From Cryptomeria japonica (taxonomy: Eukaryota > Streptophyta > Pinopsida > Cupressales > Cupressaceae), in the NCBI RefSeq assembly GCF_030272615.1, contig NC_081405.1:576521752-576585751 (forward strand): 64,000 bases of DNA. The letters are read 5' to 3'. Of the stretch, positions 1-9,918 are shown one piece after another. The notes beneath the pieces were generated by a model. The model saw nothing but the letters and a program-made list of their open reading frames with translations, did no database searches and had not been told where the DNA came from. The position numbers and the translations under genes are program-made. The number at the start of each line of letters is the position of its first letter. Position 1 is the first letter of the stretch.

Positions 1-651
1 GAAAATGAAGCGAGCCCTTCTCACAAGATTAAGGTAATCACTAAGCACATATCAAAATAATTTCAATGCTTACAGTAGATCTCCAACCAGAAATCACTTG
101 AAAGATTCACTCAGGCTAAGATAGCCACTTTTGATCAGATCATTGAGAAACAGAAGAAAAAGATTGAGGAAAAGTTAATTCTAATTGAAAATTATTTGAA
201 ACAATGTACAAACATATACAGGGTATGTTGTAATACTGAAATACTTACAACAAATGTAGATGAAAAGATTAAAGAGTTACAGGAGAAAATTTCTAATATT
301 GCTAACTTTTGATGGATTAATTTTATTGACAACATCAATTGATGGTCAAATTTTGGCTTTAGAGAATCATATTTATGCTCTTGAAAAGGAAAGAGATAAA
401 ATCATTCAGAGAGCCAGAAGTCTAAGAGGTTTAGTGAGTCCAATATGGATTCACTTTGTGTACATAAGAAGGAATGCATGGATATGCTGGAAAAGCCGAC
501 ACCGACAGAGGTCAATGAGAAAGAATCTTTTGCATATTTATTGAGTCGACTTGTATCCATATCCAACACATTAAAAACTAGTTGGGATACTTATGAGGAA
601 TTACAGGAGAAGGCTTATCTGGAAATCTTGAAACTACTCAAGCTCTGGTAA
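1..651 (+). pseudogene. Coiled-coil ORF remnant upstream of the N0 LTR
   Basis: I do not recognise this protein. The reading starts in frame 1 with stops near 58 and 76. It moves to frame 2 at about 312 and back to frame 1 at about 440, ending at the stop at 649-651. The joined fragments are rich in Glu, Lys, Leu and Ile with heptad-like spacing, for example IIEKQKKKIEEK and ALEKERDKIIQRA, so a coiled coil is likely. The position, just before the polypurine tracts and 3' LTR, is where Sirevirus elements carry an env-like ORF, but no signal peptide or membrane segment is visible. It could be the C-terminal half of the ORF type seen in GagG at 57259-58163. That link is inference. Confidence 0.45.
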
Positions 652-772
652 GACATTTTTGGAGGTATTTAGTGTACGATACTTATTCTTTGAAATTACT
701 TTTTTTGGGGAATTGATGTCAAAGGAGGAGTAGTATATATATGTGAAAAATGATAAAAGGGTTCCATACATT

Positions 773-918
773 AGGGGGAGTTACAAAGTTTTTGGAATTT
801 TGGAGATATGGAGTATTTTGCATATTCAACTCAGGGGGAGCAGGATAGGGTGAAACTGGTAGATGAAACCATGACCATTTTTCACATGAGTGTTGCCATC
901 AATGCCAAAGGGGGAGAT
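773..918 (+). other. Multiple polypurine tracts of N0
   Basis: AGGGGGAG occurs at 773-780 and 833-840, and AAAGGGGGAGAT at 907-918 directly before the LTR. The last should prime plus-strand DNA synthesis. Repeated tracts of this kind are a known trait of Sirevirus-type copia elements. Confidence 0.65.
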
Positions 919-1248
919 TTTTTGCAATTGACACTCTATTGGTTGGTTTCACTATGTTTTCACTAATGACAACATGATTTTATGTTTCGGCTTCAAATGG
1001 TGTACTAGCGAGCACTTCACAGATTCTACACTGACACCGGAATTGGTAGGACAGAAAGACTTCTTTTGTCATCGAGAATGTAGGCCGACATGGTATAGAA
1101 AAGGTTATCCATATTGGAGGCTGACATATTTTGGATCTGGCATTGAAAACTTGTTTTAATGATTATTCATTTATGTTATATGGCTGACATATAATCTGAT
1201 ATTGTATATATCTTTGTAACCCGACATAAGGCATAAATTTGTATAGGG

Positions 1249-1257
1249 TATATAAGG
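1249..1257 (+). promoter_or_regulatory. Candidate TATA box in the N0 LTR
   Basis: TATATAAGG sits about 590 bases before the LTR end, a reasonable place for the U3/R promoter of a roughly 0.9 kb LTR. Supported by sequence match only. Confidence 0.4.
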
Positions 1258-1793
1258 CAGATTGATTAGATCATTTTCGTAAGATAGGATTGTGGTATGG
1301 ATATATGAATTTAATATAATATGAAATATATTAGAGGGATTATGTATGTGAGGAATTTCTTGTTAGGGTTATTCTAGTAAAGGGGTTTAGGGTTTCAATC
1401 GAAACAAACAAAGCTTAAACTGGAACTGTATTTTTTTTATAGAAGATGCTATCTTAGCAGTTCACACTTCTCTAGATTGTTGTTTGGAATTTTATGTAGT
1501 CAGTGAGGCTCCTATTGTGATTGAGTAGTGTGCTCTAGGCTGTAAGCCTTCCTGCAGGTGCAGGCCCATCATATATTGTAATATCTCTTCATATTGCTAG
1601 TGGATTGATATTGTGGGTAACAAATCCCACCATGGTTTTTCCTAATTGAGGTTTTCCATGTATAAATATGTGTGTTATGGTTCTCATTTATGTGTTTGGC
1701 TTACTAGTTTCTTTACTTCTTTCAATTATGTTTATATCGGTATACCGATTGGTGTATGAATGTTTTGTTAAGGCTAAAATCTACTATTCTGAT

Positions 1794-1825
1794 ATAACAC
1801 TGATTCAGCCCCCTCTCAGTGTTAT
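1794..1825 (+). other. U5 hairpin with C-rich loop (N0)
   Basis: Arms ATAACACTGA (1794-1803) and TCAGTGTTAT (1816-1825) pair perfectly over 10 bp around a 12-base C-rich loop. Hairpins at the same place, with different but still paired stems, occur in the other LTR families in this window. Confidence 0.7.
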
Positions 1826-1837
1826 TGGTTTCTAACA

Positions 1838-2391
1838 TCAACAATTGGAAACTACTTATTACATGGCAAAACCATTCTGATGAAGAAAATTTCATTAGAA
1901 ATGATAGTGTACATTACTTTTATTAGCTCAAAGGGTTGTGCATTAAATTTAATCTACAAGGGTGACAATATCAAATGCTATGACTCATGCCACAACCTTT
2001 AGGTCCCTTTAGCCATTTAATAAACCATTAAAGATGGTACTTGGAAATTTTCATTTGATTAATTCCTTGGGAGTTGTGTAATATAATATCAGTTGACCTA
2101 GGACTTGACGAAGCATGTAAAAGAAAATTTCAAGTCACCAATACCCTAATACTGGCCTCTAAGGTAATATTGGTCAATGAGAAGAATCAGGGATTTTGAG
2201 TTTTGCAGATTCAATCTTGTCACCTGATCACTCTATAGATAATGGCTCCTCCTTTGGAATCACAGCATAAGTTCAAATTAGAACTCAAGGAATTTTTAAG
2301 GTTTTACCGTTAAAGGCATAAATGATAAAGGAGATTGATAATAAAGTGAAAGGAAGAATTTTAACTTTGGAAAATGGAGGGGATGCTAACA
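1838..2391. other. Unassigned AT-rich stretch
   Basis: No ORF of note, LTR edge or repeat shared with the rest of the window was recognised. It is the presumed target DNA of N0 or remains of an older element. Confidence 0.4.
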
Positions 2392-2546
2392 TCATGATCC
2401 TTTATTTGGAAATCTAGTAGCTATGTGACCAATATATCCACATCTAAAACATTTAAGAGTTAACATACCTTTATATTTGTTGGTGCCTTTCTTCAACTTC
2501 CTTACAAATTTTTCTTCCATCTTATCAGATCTTTCATCATCTTGGT
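2392..2546 (-). pseudogene. Copia gag zinc-knuckle fragment
   Basis: Read on the minus strand this encodes KKGTNKYKGMLTLKCF followed by RCGYIGHIATRF. It matches the basic spacer and CCHC knuckle of the copia gag proteins elsewhere in the window, such as the KGKYKGKLPLKCFNC region of Cop-B. The final cysteine of the knuckle is replaced by Phe. No other part of a copia element adjoins it. It is in frame with the LINE reverse transcriptase on its right, giving an accidental chimeric reading of 135 codons. Confidence 0.6.
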
Positions 2547-2562
2547 CTTTCTTCAACTTCCT
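2487..2562. repeat. 16-bp direct repeat at the LINE/gag junction
   Basis: CTTTCTTCAACTTCCT occurs at 2487-2502 and again at 2547-2562, bracketing the point where LINE coding turns into gag coding. It may mark a microhomology join or a small duplication. Confidence 0.5.
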
Positions 2563-3589
2563 CATTTTTTGCTCAGTTACCTTCATGAATTTGTGAGGGA
2601 TCTTCAAACACATCATAGAGAATATAGGTTTGGCAGAGATGACCATCTTTAGAATTGATACATGTCCAACCAACGTCAACCATATACTCTTCCACCTGCA
2701 ACTGACCACTATATTCTTCCAAATAGATGACCTGCTAGCACCACCAAAAAGTGGGATTCCTAAATATTTTCCTAGGAGACCACCTATCTTCATTCCCATA
2801 ATCTGAGATATCTCCCTTTGCTTCCCTAGAGCCGTATTAAAGAAATATATTTCTGAGTTCCTCTTGTTGATTTTCTATCCTAACCATTGAGAGTACTTAT
2901 CAAGTTTACTCCTCATGATCCTTGCTTCCCTTAAAGATGCCTCCCCAACAAGCAATCTATCATCAAAAAATTGTAAATGAGTTATATCCCTACCACCCTA
3001 AGCCACTTTTACCCCATTCCACAAGCCATCATCACTTTTCTTTGAAATTAAATGACCTAAAGATTCTGCGACAATAATAAAAAGGAAAGAGCATATTGGA
3101 TCCCCTTTCCTTAAACCCTCGGTGGATTTAAAAAAAACCTACAGGCTGCCATTCACCAGAATACAGAACGTTGGAGAACATACATAGCTCTTGACCCAAT
3201 TAATCCAATCAAAACTAAATTCAAACTTCTACAACACAACAAATAAAAATCTCCAATTCACCTTGGCATATGCCTTTTGTATGTCAAGCTTGAGTACTAT
3301 TCTATCTATTTTCGTTGATCTATTTGAGTGAATGGCCTAATGAGAAATGGCAATCCCTTCCACAATTGATCTATTTAGGACGAAATCACTCCAATCATAC
3401 AAAATAATGCACTTTAGAACCATCTTCAACTTGTTTACGATGACTTTTATGATAATCATATAAATAATGTTACATAAAGAAATAGGATGAAAATATTCAA
3501 AAGAAGAAATTGAGTTCTTTTGGGCGCCTAGGTATATGAATGTGTTATTAAAGTCTTTCAGAATACAACCCCCTTCTCTAGACTCCTCA
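2563..3589 (-). pseudogene. LINE (L1-type) reverse transcriptase remnant
   Basis: One minus-strand frame with several stops runs through recognisable plant L1 reverse transcriptase blocks in order: FNNTFIYLGAQK, HPISLCNIIYMII, LDIQKAYAKVNWRF, GLRKGDP, QFFDDRLL and KYLGIPLFGG. The enzyme would copy LINE RNA at a nicked target. The catalytic FADD motif reads FFDD and the frame is interrupted by in-frame stops. The N-terminal endonuclease is missing because the 5' side is cut off at 3589/3590 by the start of LARD-1. The 3' side ends at the gag scrap. Clearly dead. Confidence 0.85.
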
Positions 3590-6500
3590 TGTAGTGTCCC
3601 TCCTTGATTCATCGTATCTTTTGTACATCAAAGGATTCTATTGCGACAACTTAGTTTACTTTATGGTGATTTGATTGTATTGTTCTATGTACTAACCCTA
3701 TTCCATGATTGTAATGGATGATGATGGATCTATATTTGATAGTTTATATGTGTTCATTATTTGTGATGGATTATTTTTCTTATTAGATGTTGATGATATT
3801 ATGTTTACACTAACCCTGCTCTATGATTATGATGGCTCACTTGATGCAATGATGTTTGTGATTGTCTTCCAATATCTTCATGATTAGAGACAATGTCATA
3901 TCACACATTGCGAGTACAATATGGCATTGTGATTCTCTTTTCACTTACCTATTTATCATGATGATATATGTTGTATATGTATTATATTGTGCTTAGTGGT
4001 GGTTGCAGGATTGCAGGTACTGGACATTGACTCCACCTGGTCTCATAGGTATGAGTGTCTCCTATCCCAATGGAAAGTTGTCAAAGATGGCATGAATTTC
4101 CCTCACTCACTCTAGGCTTAGTTATTCACCTTGTTAGTTGTGTTAAGGTGTTAGTTGGTGGCTAGTCTTGTGTCGATGTTTCCATTTCGTTGCATGTTCC
4201 TTGAGTATGAGTGTATGATTAATATTTAATTAATTAAGGGGATAATTTAATTTATTAATGTCTAAATTAATTTATGCTATAGTATGATTTTTGCTTATTT
4301 TATTGATCATTATTTATTGATGAGAGTTGTATTTATTTAATAGAGATTAAGTTAACTGATTTATTTTGATTTATTATTTAATGATTTATTTATTATTTAT
4401 TAATGATTTATTTATATTGATTTATTTATTGTTTTGATTTATTTAATTATTAATTTATTATTGAAGATTAATTTATTTGATTTAATATAGTTTTATTATT
4501 TATTTATTTCTTTATTATTGAGTTAATGTTTAATTTGGCTATTTAATTATTTATCGTTGTTTAATAATCTATTTGCAATTATATTGTTACATTATTATTG
4601 TTTGTATAAACAGATATAATATAAAGTTTACCTACCCTTGAGTGTGATTGGTTATTATTGAATTGGTAGGTAAATAATATTAATAAATAATATGTTCCTC
4701 AAAACTATACGACGTAGGTATATTGTATTATTTTACCAAATTTTTCGATTGGTTGGAAGTTTTTATAGTTTTGGGTTTAATTTTTATTTATTGACTTTTT
4801 GAGAATGTTGTTGGGTTGATCATCCGACAGGATTATTGAGTTGAATTTCAATCTGGATTGAAGATTTTTTGGATATTTGGATTGCTTGAAGTGTTTCCTC
4901 TTCTCCAAATAAACCATTGTTGGATTGTGTTTACAAGTTGGTTCTTCTTTCTTTGAATGTTGATTTCCAAGAAGCATTGTCTGTACTGTGCCTGTATAAT
5001 GTTTGTTTGATTGGAATTGTCTAAAAATTGTCTGGGGAAAATTAAATTTGAATCTAAAGAGTATATTTGGATTTAAAAGAAAATTTGAGGAAATGGATGG
5101 TAACTGATTAATTGCAAAGTCCTAAAAATTGCTTGATGGGAGTGTCTTACTATATTTTCTTTGTGAATTTTTATGATTTTCTCTTCCGTTTATTTAGAGG
5201 AGTCAATATCTTTTAGTGGAGAATGATATCCTCTTTATTCTTTGTCCCTTGCATATCCTTTGTTTCAGAGTTGAAATTGTGAGCATGTGGGCTTCCTATA
5301 GTTTGTCGGGAGTCATTTTATTTCACTATGACCTGCATATTTTGGGCATAGACCATTTAGGAAGGTCTGACAATGTATTTGGGCCTTGTAAATCTCTTGC
5401 GATGTTTCTTGGAGGTTATTGTATATCTATTGGGCGTTTCCTTGATGTTATGCATTCAAGAATTAATTCTGAGCATAGTGGGTGAAAGATTTTTGAGTTA
5501 TTTTTTGTATGTGACTCTACAACTCTTTGATTTTATGTTTCCTCCTTAATTTTTTGACTTTCTAAACTTTATGGGTTGTTCATTGGTGACATTTTGGACT
5601 TCTAAGAAGATTTGGGCAGGTTCCCTATCCTTTAATGTTAGTTTTAACTTGAATTTTGCTCCTTTACCCAAAACATTGTCAAAACTACCAGTAACGCTGC
5701 CAAATTCACCTAAAATGCTGAGGAATAAACCAAAAATGCTAGAATACATACCAAAAATGCTCAGGATGTCAGTTTGTCTTGTTTGAGGGTTTTTTTGAGA
5801 TTTGTGCATTCTCCAGAGGTTGTGTTGGACTATATTGAGATTATTGTAGTTATATTTGGTGTATTTTTGTGTTTCATGATGTCTTTTATGCTCTAGTAAT
5901 AGGACTTGTGCCTTACCATTGAGGTGGTTTCATGTGCATTGTATTTCTCCAACAAGAGGGTGAATTGCTTTTTATTGAGGATTGATATCATGGCTCTAGT
6001 GTGATGTGTTTTTCCTCACTATTGAGGATTGGAAATGAGTTTGGATTTATTTATGCATTAAGATCATAATTTTTCTCTTTGATTATTATGTGTTGCTAAA
6101 GGCTCTTGCCTTGTATGTGGCCTTATGTATCATATTATGTTTAGTTTGTTCACAAATTTGTTGTGAGTACTTCTATGTCTCTTGTGGTCCTTAATTATGT
6201 GTTTACGATGTTATTGGATATTGTTTTACCCTAATGTCTTGGCATATGGTAGAGGGAGTGGGCTTCATGTGATGACCAAGGTCATGTGAGATTGGTTGTT
6301 TAGCACCTACACCATGAGCGGACATTGAAAGATTTCTTGATATTGCCAAGTAATAACATTATTAATAAAGTTGATTAGGTTGGTATTCACTTAATAAGGT
6401 AATAATAATAAGTGGATTGAGGTCATTTAGGTGGCAATCTAATCTCCCTTGTTCTCGCAGATTTATTTTACCCTTTTGTTTGAGAGTAGCTTGTATTTAT

Positions 6501-8090
6501 ATTAGGAGTATGGATTACTCTTCTATGTGAGGATAGCATGCATGTCTACTATAGGTGTATATTTACATTCTCTATAAGGATACCACTTAGTGACATGTCT
6601 ATCAAGGTTGGCCATATTCCCTTCTTTGTGAGGATAGAAGGTGATGACACTCCACTTCTACAGAAGACCATGGTACTTTTTCCTTGATTATTGTTATGCC
6701 TCTAGGACAATTCTTGATTTGTTTTTAGCCATCTAGTGTGATTTGGTTATGGTTATGTTGTATATCTTTGTTATGTCATGTTGAGTGCCTTTGTTACAAG
6801 GTGTCATTCTAGGTCTTGAGTATGATTTGGAAGCTTGTGTCATCTCCTAGCATGGGAAAGATTATTCATTTGGTTCCACATGGTTAGGTGGTTTGATGCC
6901 TTCTTCTATTAGGATGTTCTTTATTGGATGTTGCATGTGTGGATAGGGTTTTGTATTATCTCATCATGTGGATGGATCTTGGAGCATAATCTATGTAATT
7001 AGGATTGTTAACATTTGGTATGTAACTCAAAATTTATGTAACTACAATGAAGACTATGTAATTAGTATCTTGAGAATATGTGTAATAGGACTTGTGGCAG
7101 ATTGAATTCGGAATGTGTATGTAATTTTTGGATCAGATAGGAGTTAAACATTTAAGTGATATGACTTCAATGTCTTGTGTATATCTTGTGGATGGTAATG
7201 AATATGATAACGATAATATATGTCTTGACTTGAAATATTTAATTCCTTAGTGTTAATCATTATTGAGATATGGAAATGAATGAGCAGTTGAAGGTTTGTA
7301 TGGAAGGAATGATTCTTCATTACACAACTAACCTATGGAGATGATTTATATGTACTAGAGATAACATTATATCATGTTTACTTGTTAAATATGGAAATAC
7401 ATTATGTACTCTTGTATCTTGTAATATCATACAAAATGTTGTTATAGAGACTATGGTCTTGGAATGTAATAAGATGATGTTATAACATGTGGTCTCTATT
7501 GTGGAATATTCATTATGTATAGGAATGACATAGACTTGTTATATGTAAACCTAAATGGAGTCATATGATTAGTAAATGTTAATACTTGTTATTATGATTC
7601 ATGAATATGTATCTGATTAGTAATCTTAATTATATGCAATTCTTAAGGAAATAATCTAGACCTATTCTTAGAGATGGTATGTGGATTCATAGTGCGCTAT
7701 ATGTTTAATGAAATAATGGTAAATAAGAACATTTGGTTTTGTGTTATAAAATGAACTCAGATATTTATTATTAATGGAAATATCATGGTATGCTATTGAA
7801 ATGTTGCTAGTAAGTAGCGATGTTGAGATACCCTAGGGGATGAATGTAGGAGAGTAAATATGTAATGGGATGCTAGTTGTATGTTATATTTATTCCACTT
7901 GCATTACATGATGCTTTGATTATGTTCATGATGTTCTATACATTCTCATGGATAGTAAATGTTGCATTGGATATGTATATGGTAGTTAATCATAGTTTTA
8001 TATGTTGATTTGTATATGTTTTAAAAATAAATATTTCTATTTCTAGTTAGTTCATGTATGTTTCTCTAGGTTATTTTGGCAGGAATTACA
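3590..8090 (+). repeat. 5' LTR of LARD-1 (about 4.5 kb)
   Basis: It begins TGTAGTG at the end of the LINE and ends TTACA two bases before the primer site. The sequence is AT-rich, with a run of TTTATT/TTAATT repeats at about 4200-4560. Short ORFs inside, such as 3705-3887, are not conserved in the second LTR copy. The right edge rests only on the primer-site match, because the partner LTR is cut short. Confidence 0.55.
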
Positions 8091-8802
8091 TCTAGTATTA
8101 GAGCCTGTGTTGCAAGCACTAGGATCTTTGGTTAAGTTTGCTGCTCTTAGTCTTGTGTAATGTTCTATAATATTATATTGACTTGAGTTGTCCTTTGAGA
8201 TTTGTGATAATAAATGTCATTGGAATTTTGGAGATCTTATATGTTTATGCTTTGTATTTCTCCCTAATCCTTCCTAGAAATCATGATTGTGTGCAATATG
8301 TGTATTCATTACTTATCCATGCCTCTTACATGAGAGTGATGTCTATACGACTCTATGCGGTATTTCTTGCTTGTAATTTCTAGTACTTTCCTAGATATTA
8401 GAGGTTATTTTCCTTATATAAATGGTCATGCTATAGAGTGAAAGAAAATTATGTGTTCTCTTAACTAATGTTACATTTATAGGATCAACTCCTTACATTG
8501 ACTCTCTTAGGAATAGTAAGATAAAGTATTTGTATTATGCATATAAGAATGATTTAGTATAGACCATGATGTGAAATTGAAGAACTTGGTTGGCATGCAC
8601 CTATATAAGAAATTAGTAGTTGATGATGCCCTTCTCTTTCATTTAATTTTCTATGTAAAATGTAGGGGATTTAACTAGTGTAGTATGGGTACCAAATAGA
8701 ACTATTGGGTGTTTTTATATGTGTGTGATTATGCATTAAGAAAATATTGTTTGAATAAATCATATCTTTCAATAAGGAATTGACATTTCTAACTGCATTT
8801 GT
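8091..8802 (+). other. LARD-1 interior, left part, with primer site
   Basis: It begins with the decayed tRNA-Met primer site at 8093-8105 and is otherwise AT-rich with no coding signal. It ends at the Cop-A insertion, whose TTTGT duplication is at 8798-8802, and continues at 23239 on the far side of Cop-A. Confidence 0.5.
8798..8802. repeat. Target-site duplication of Cop-A (left)
   Basis: TTTGT here matches TTTGT at 23234-23238 exactly, which fixes both ends of Cop-A. Confidence 0.85.
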
Positions 8803-9861
8803 TGTTGGTATTATGGATATGTTGCTTGTTTTTCCATTGATGTCAACACTTATCCTTCTGGAGATCTTTTGAATATGTTAACTGGAAAGTTCAATGACCT
8901 ATGCATAGTCACCAGTATTTGGTTCATCGATAGGTTATATTGTTCACCAGAACTGGGGATACCTTGTTATCATCTGGAGATCACTTGGTTATGTCGAAGA
9001 CATGGTTTGGACACTTGGTTTTGGAGATTTGATTACTGGTCTAATCGGGTTGACATATTTGTTGTTACCAGAAAATTGGTCTAGGTTATGGACCAGCATG
9101 CATTATCTATTAAAGATCAGCACAACATGTTATGGAGATTGTTTAATCAAATAATATTGTTATTAAGCCGACATGATGCATCACATCTTGACTTGTTGTA
9201 ATTGATTCTTATTGTAATATTCTTAGTGAGCTGACCTACACATTTCGCCTTAGGTTTTGGTATATATGTAAGATATCATTTCTGACATTATGTGAAGATA
9301 GGAGATGCGATAAGGTTCTGATATTTGGTATATGCAAAAAGAGCTACTCATGTAGACATCATTTGAAGATTCAAGAAAGGTTTGAAGAAGACAATCAGAG
9401 CTTAACTGGTACTGAATCCAACATTAGAGATGCTACTTTGAGTAGTATATTATCATTGGATTTAATCATGCAATTGTAGTCAGTGTGACTCTCATTTTGT
9501 TATTGAGCAGTGAGCTCTAGGCAGTTGGCCTTTGTCCATGTGTAGAACCCATTTGTACACACATACTATCTGCAGTAGTATCATTTGATTGTGGGTAAGG
9601 TTTCCCATCATGGTTTTTCACCTTACAGGGTTTCCACATACAAATATCTATGTTATGTGTTGTGGATGTTATTTCTCTTTCTATTTCATGCAATAAGCTT
9701 CATTAGTATTGTTATTAACTATTAAACTGTCAACTAGCATTAAGTTTGGTTTACCGGTATTATGCATCAAGTTTGTTTAAGTTATTTTTGGGTTGAAATT
9801 AATAGACAACTAATTCCCCCCCCCCCCCCCCCCCCCGCTTAGTTGCCTTCAGGTCCTAACA
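8803..9861 (+). repeat. 5' LTR of Cop-A
   Basis: 1059 bp, TGTTGGTATT to CCTAACA. TATATAT at 9261-9267 is a possible TATA box. Near the end is a 21-base C run (9816-9836) inside the U5 hairpin CAACTAA (9807-9813)/TTAGTTG (9839-9845). Confidence 0.9.
9807..9845 (+). other. U5 hairpin with 21-base C run (Cop-A)
   Basis: CAACTAA pairs with TTAGTTG over 7 bp. Relative to Cop-E (CTGA/TCAG), both sides changed together (CTAA/TTAG), so pairing is kept. The loop is mainly an uninterrupted C run. Confidence 0.65.
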
Positions 9862-9877
9862 ATTGGTATCAGAGCTA
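9862..9877 (+). other. Primer binding site of Cop-A
   Basis: ATTGGTATCAGAGCTA begins one base after the LTR. The TGGTATCAGAGC core is the standard plant copia site complementary to the 3' end of initiator tRNA-Met. Confidence 0.85.
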
Positions 9878-9918
9878 AGTCCTCTTTATGCTTAAGTTTA
9901 ACTACTTGAGGAGATTCT

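Larger units (their letters stand above)
1..1837 (+). mobile_element. N0: 3' end of an LTR retrotransposon
   Basis: The left edge of the window cuts this element, so only its 3' part is visible. In order it holds a decayed coiled-coil ORF, a non-coding stretch with three GGGGGAG tracts, and an LTR ending in CTAACA. The phrase GCCATCAATGCCAAAGGGGGAG just before the LTR, split here as GCCATCAATGCC and AAAGGGGGAG, recurs in the copia elements further right and gives the orientation. No pol sequence is visible. It may be a pol-less relative of GagG or a complete element whose pol lies outside the window. The 5' LTR and target-site duplication cannot be seen. Confidence 0.75.
919..1837 (+). repeat. 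3' LTR of N0
   Basis: This LTR of about 0.9 kb starts next to the polypurine tract and ends in CTAACA. The canonical TG start is degraded to T-rich sequence, so the left edge is uncertain by a few bases. TATATAAGG at 1249-1257 is a plausible TATA box, and the U5 hairpin lies at 1794-1825. The paired 5' LTR is outside the window, so no age can be estimated. Confidence 0.65.

Noticed and set aside
2392-2799. A 135-codon minus-strand ORF as one gene
   Set aside because: Its two halves match different element types (LINE RT and copia gag), and it continues a stop-ridden LINE frame. It is an accidental read-through.
3705-3887. 60-codon ORF in the LARD-1 LTR
   Set aside because: The second LTR copy near 26010 has lost bases within it and breaks the frame, so it is not conserved as a protein.
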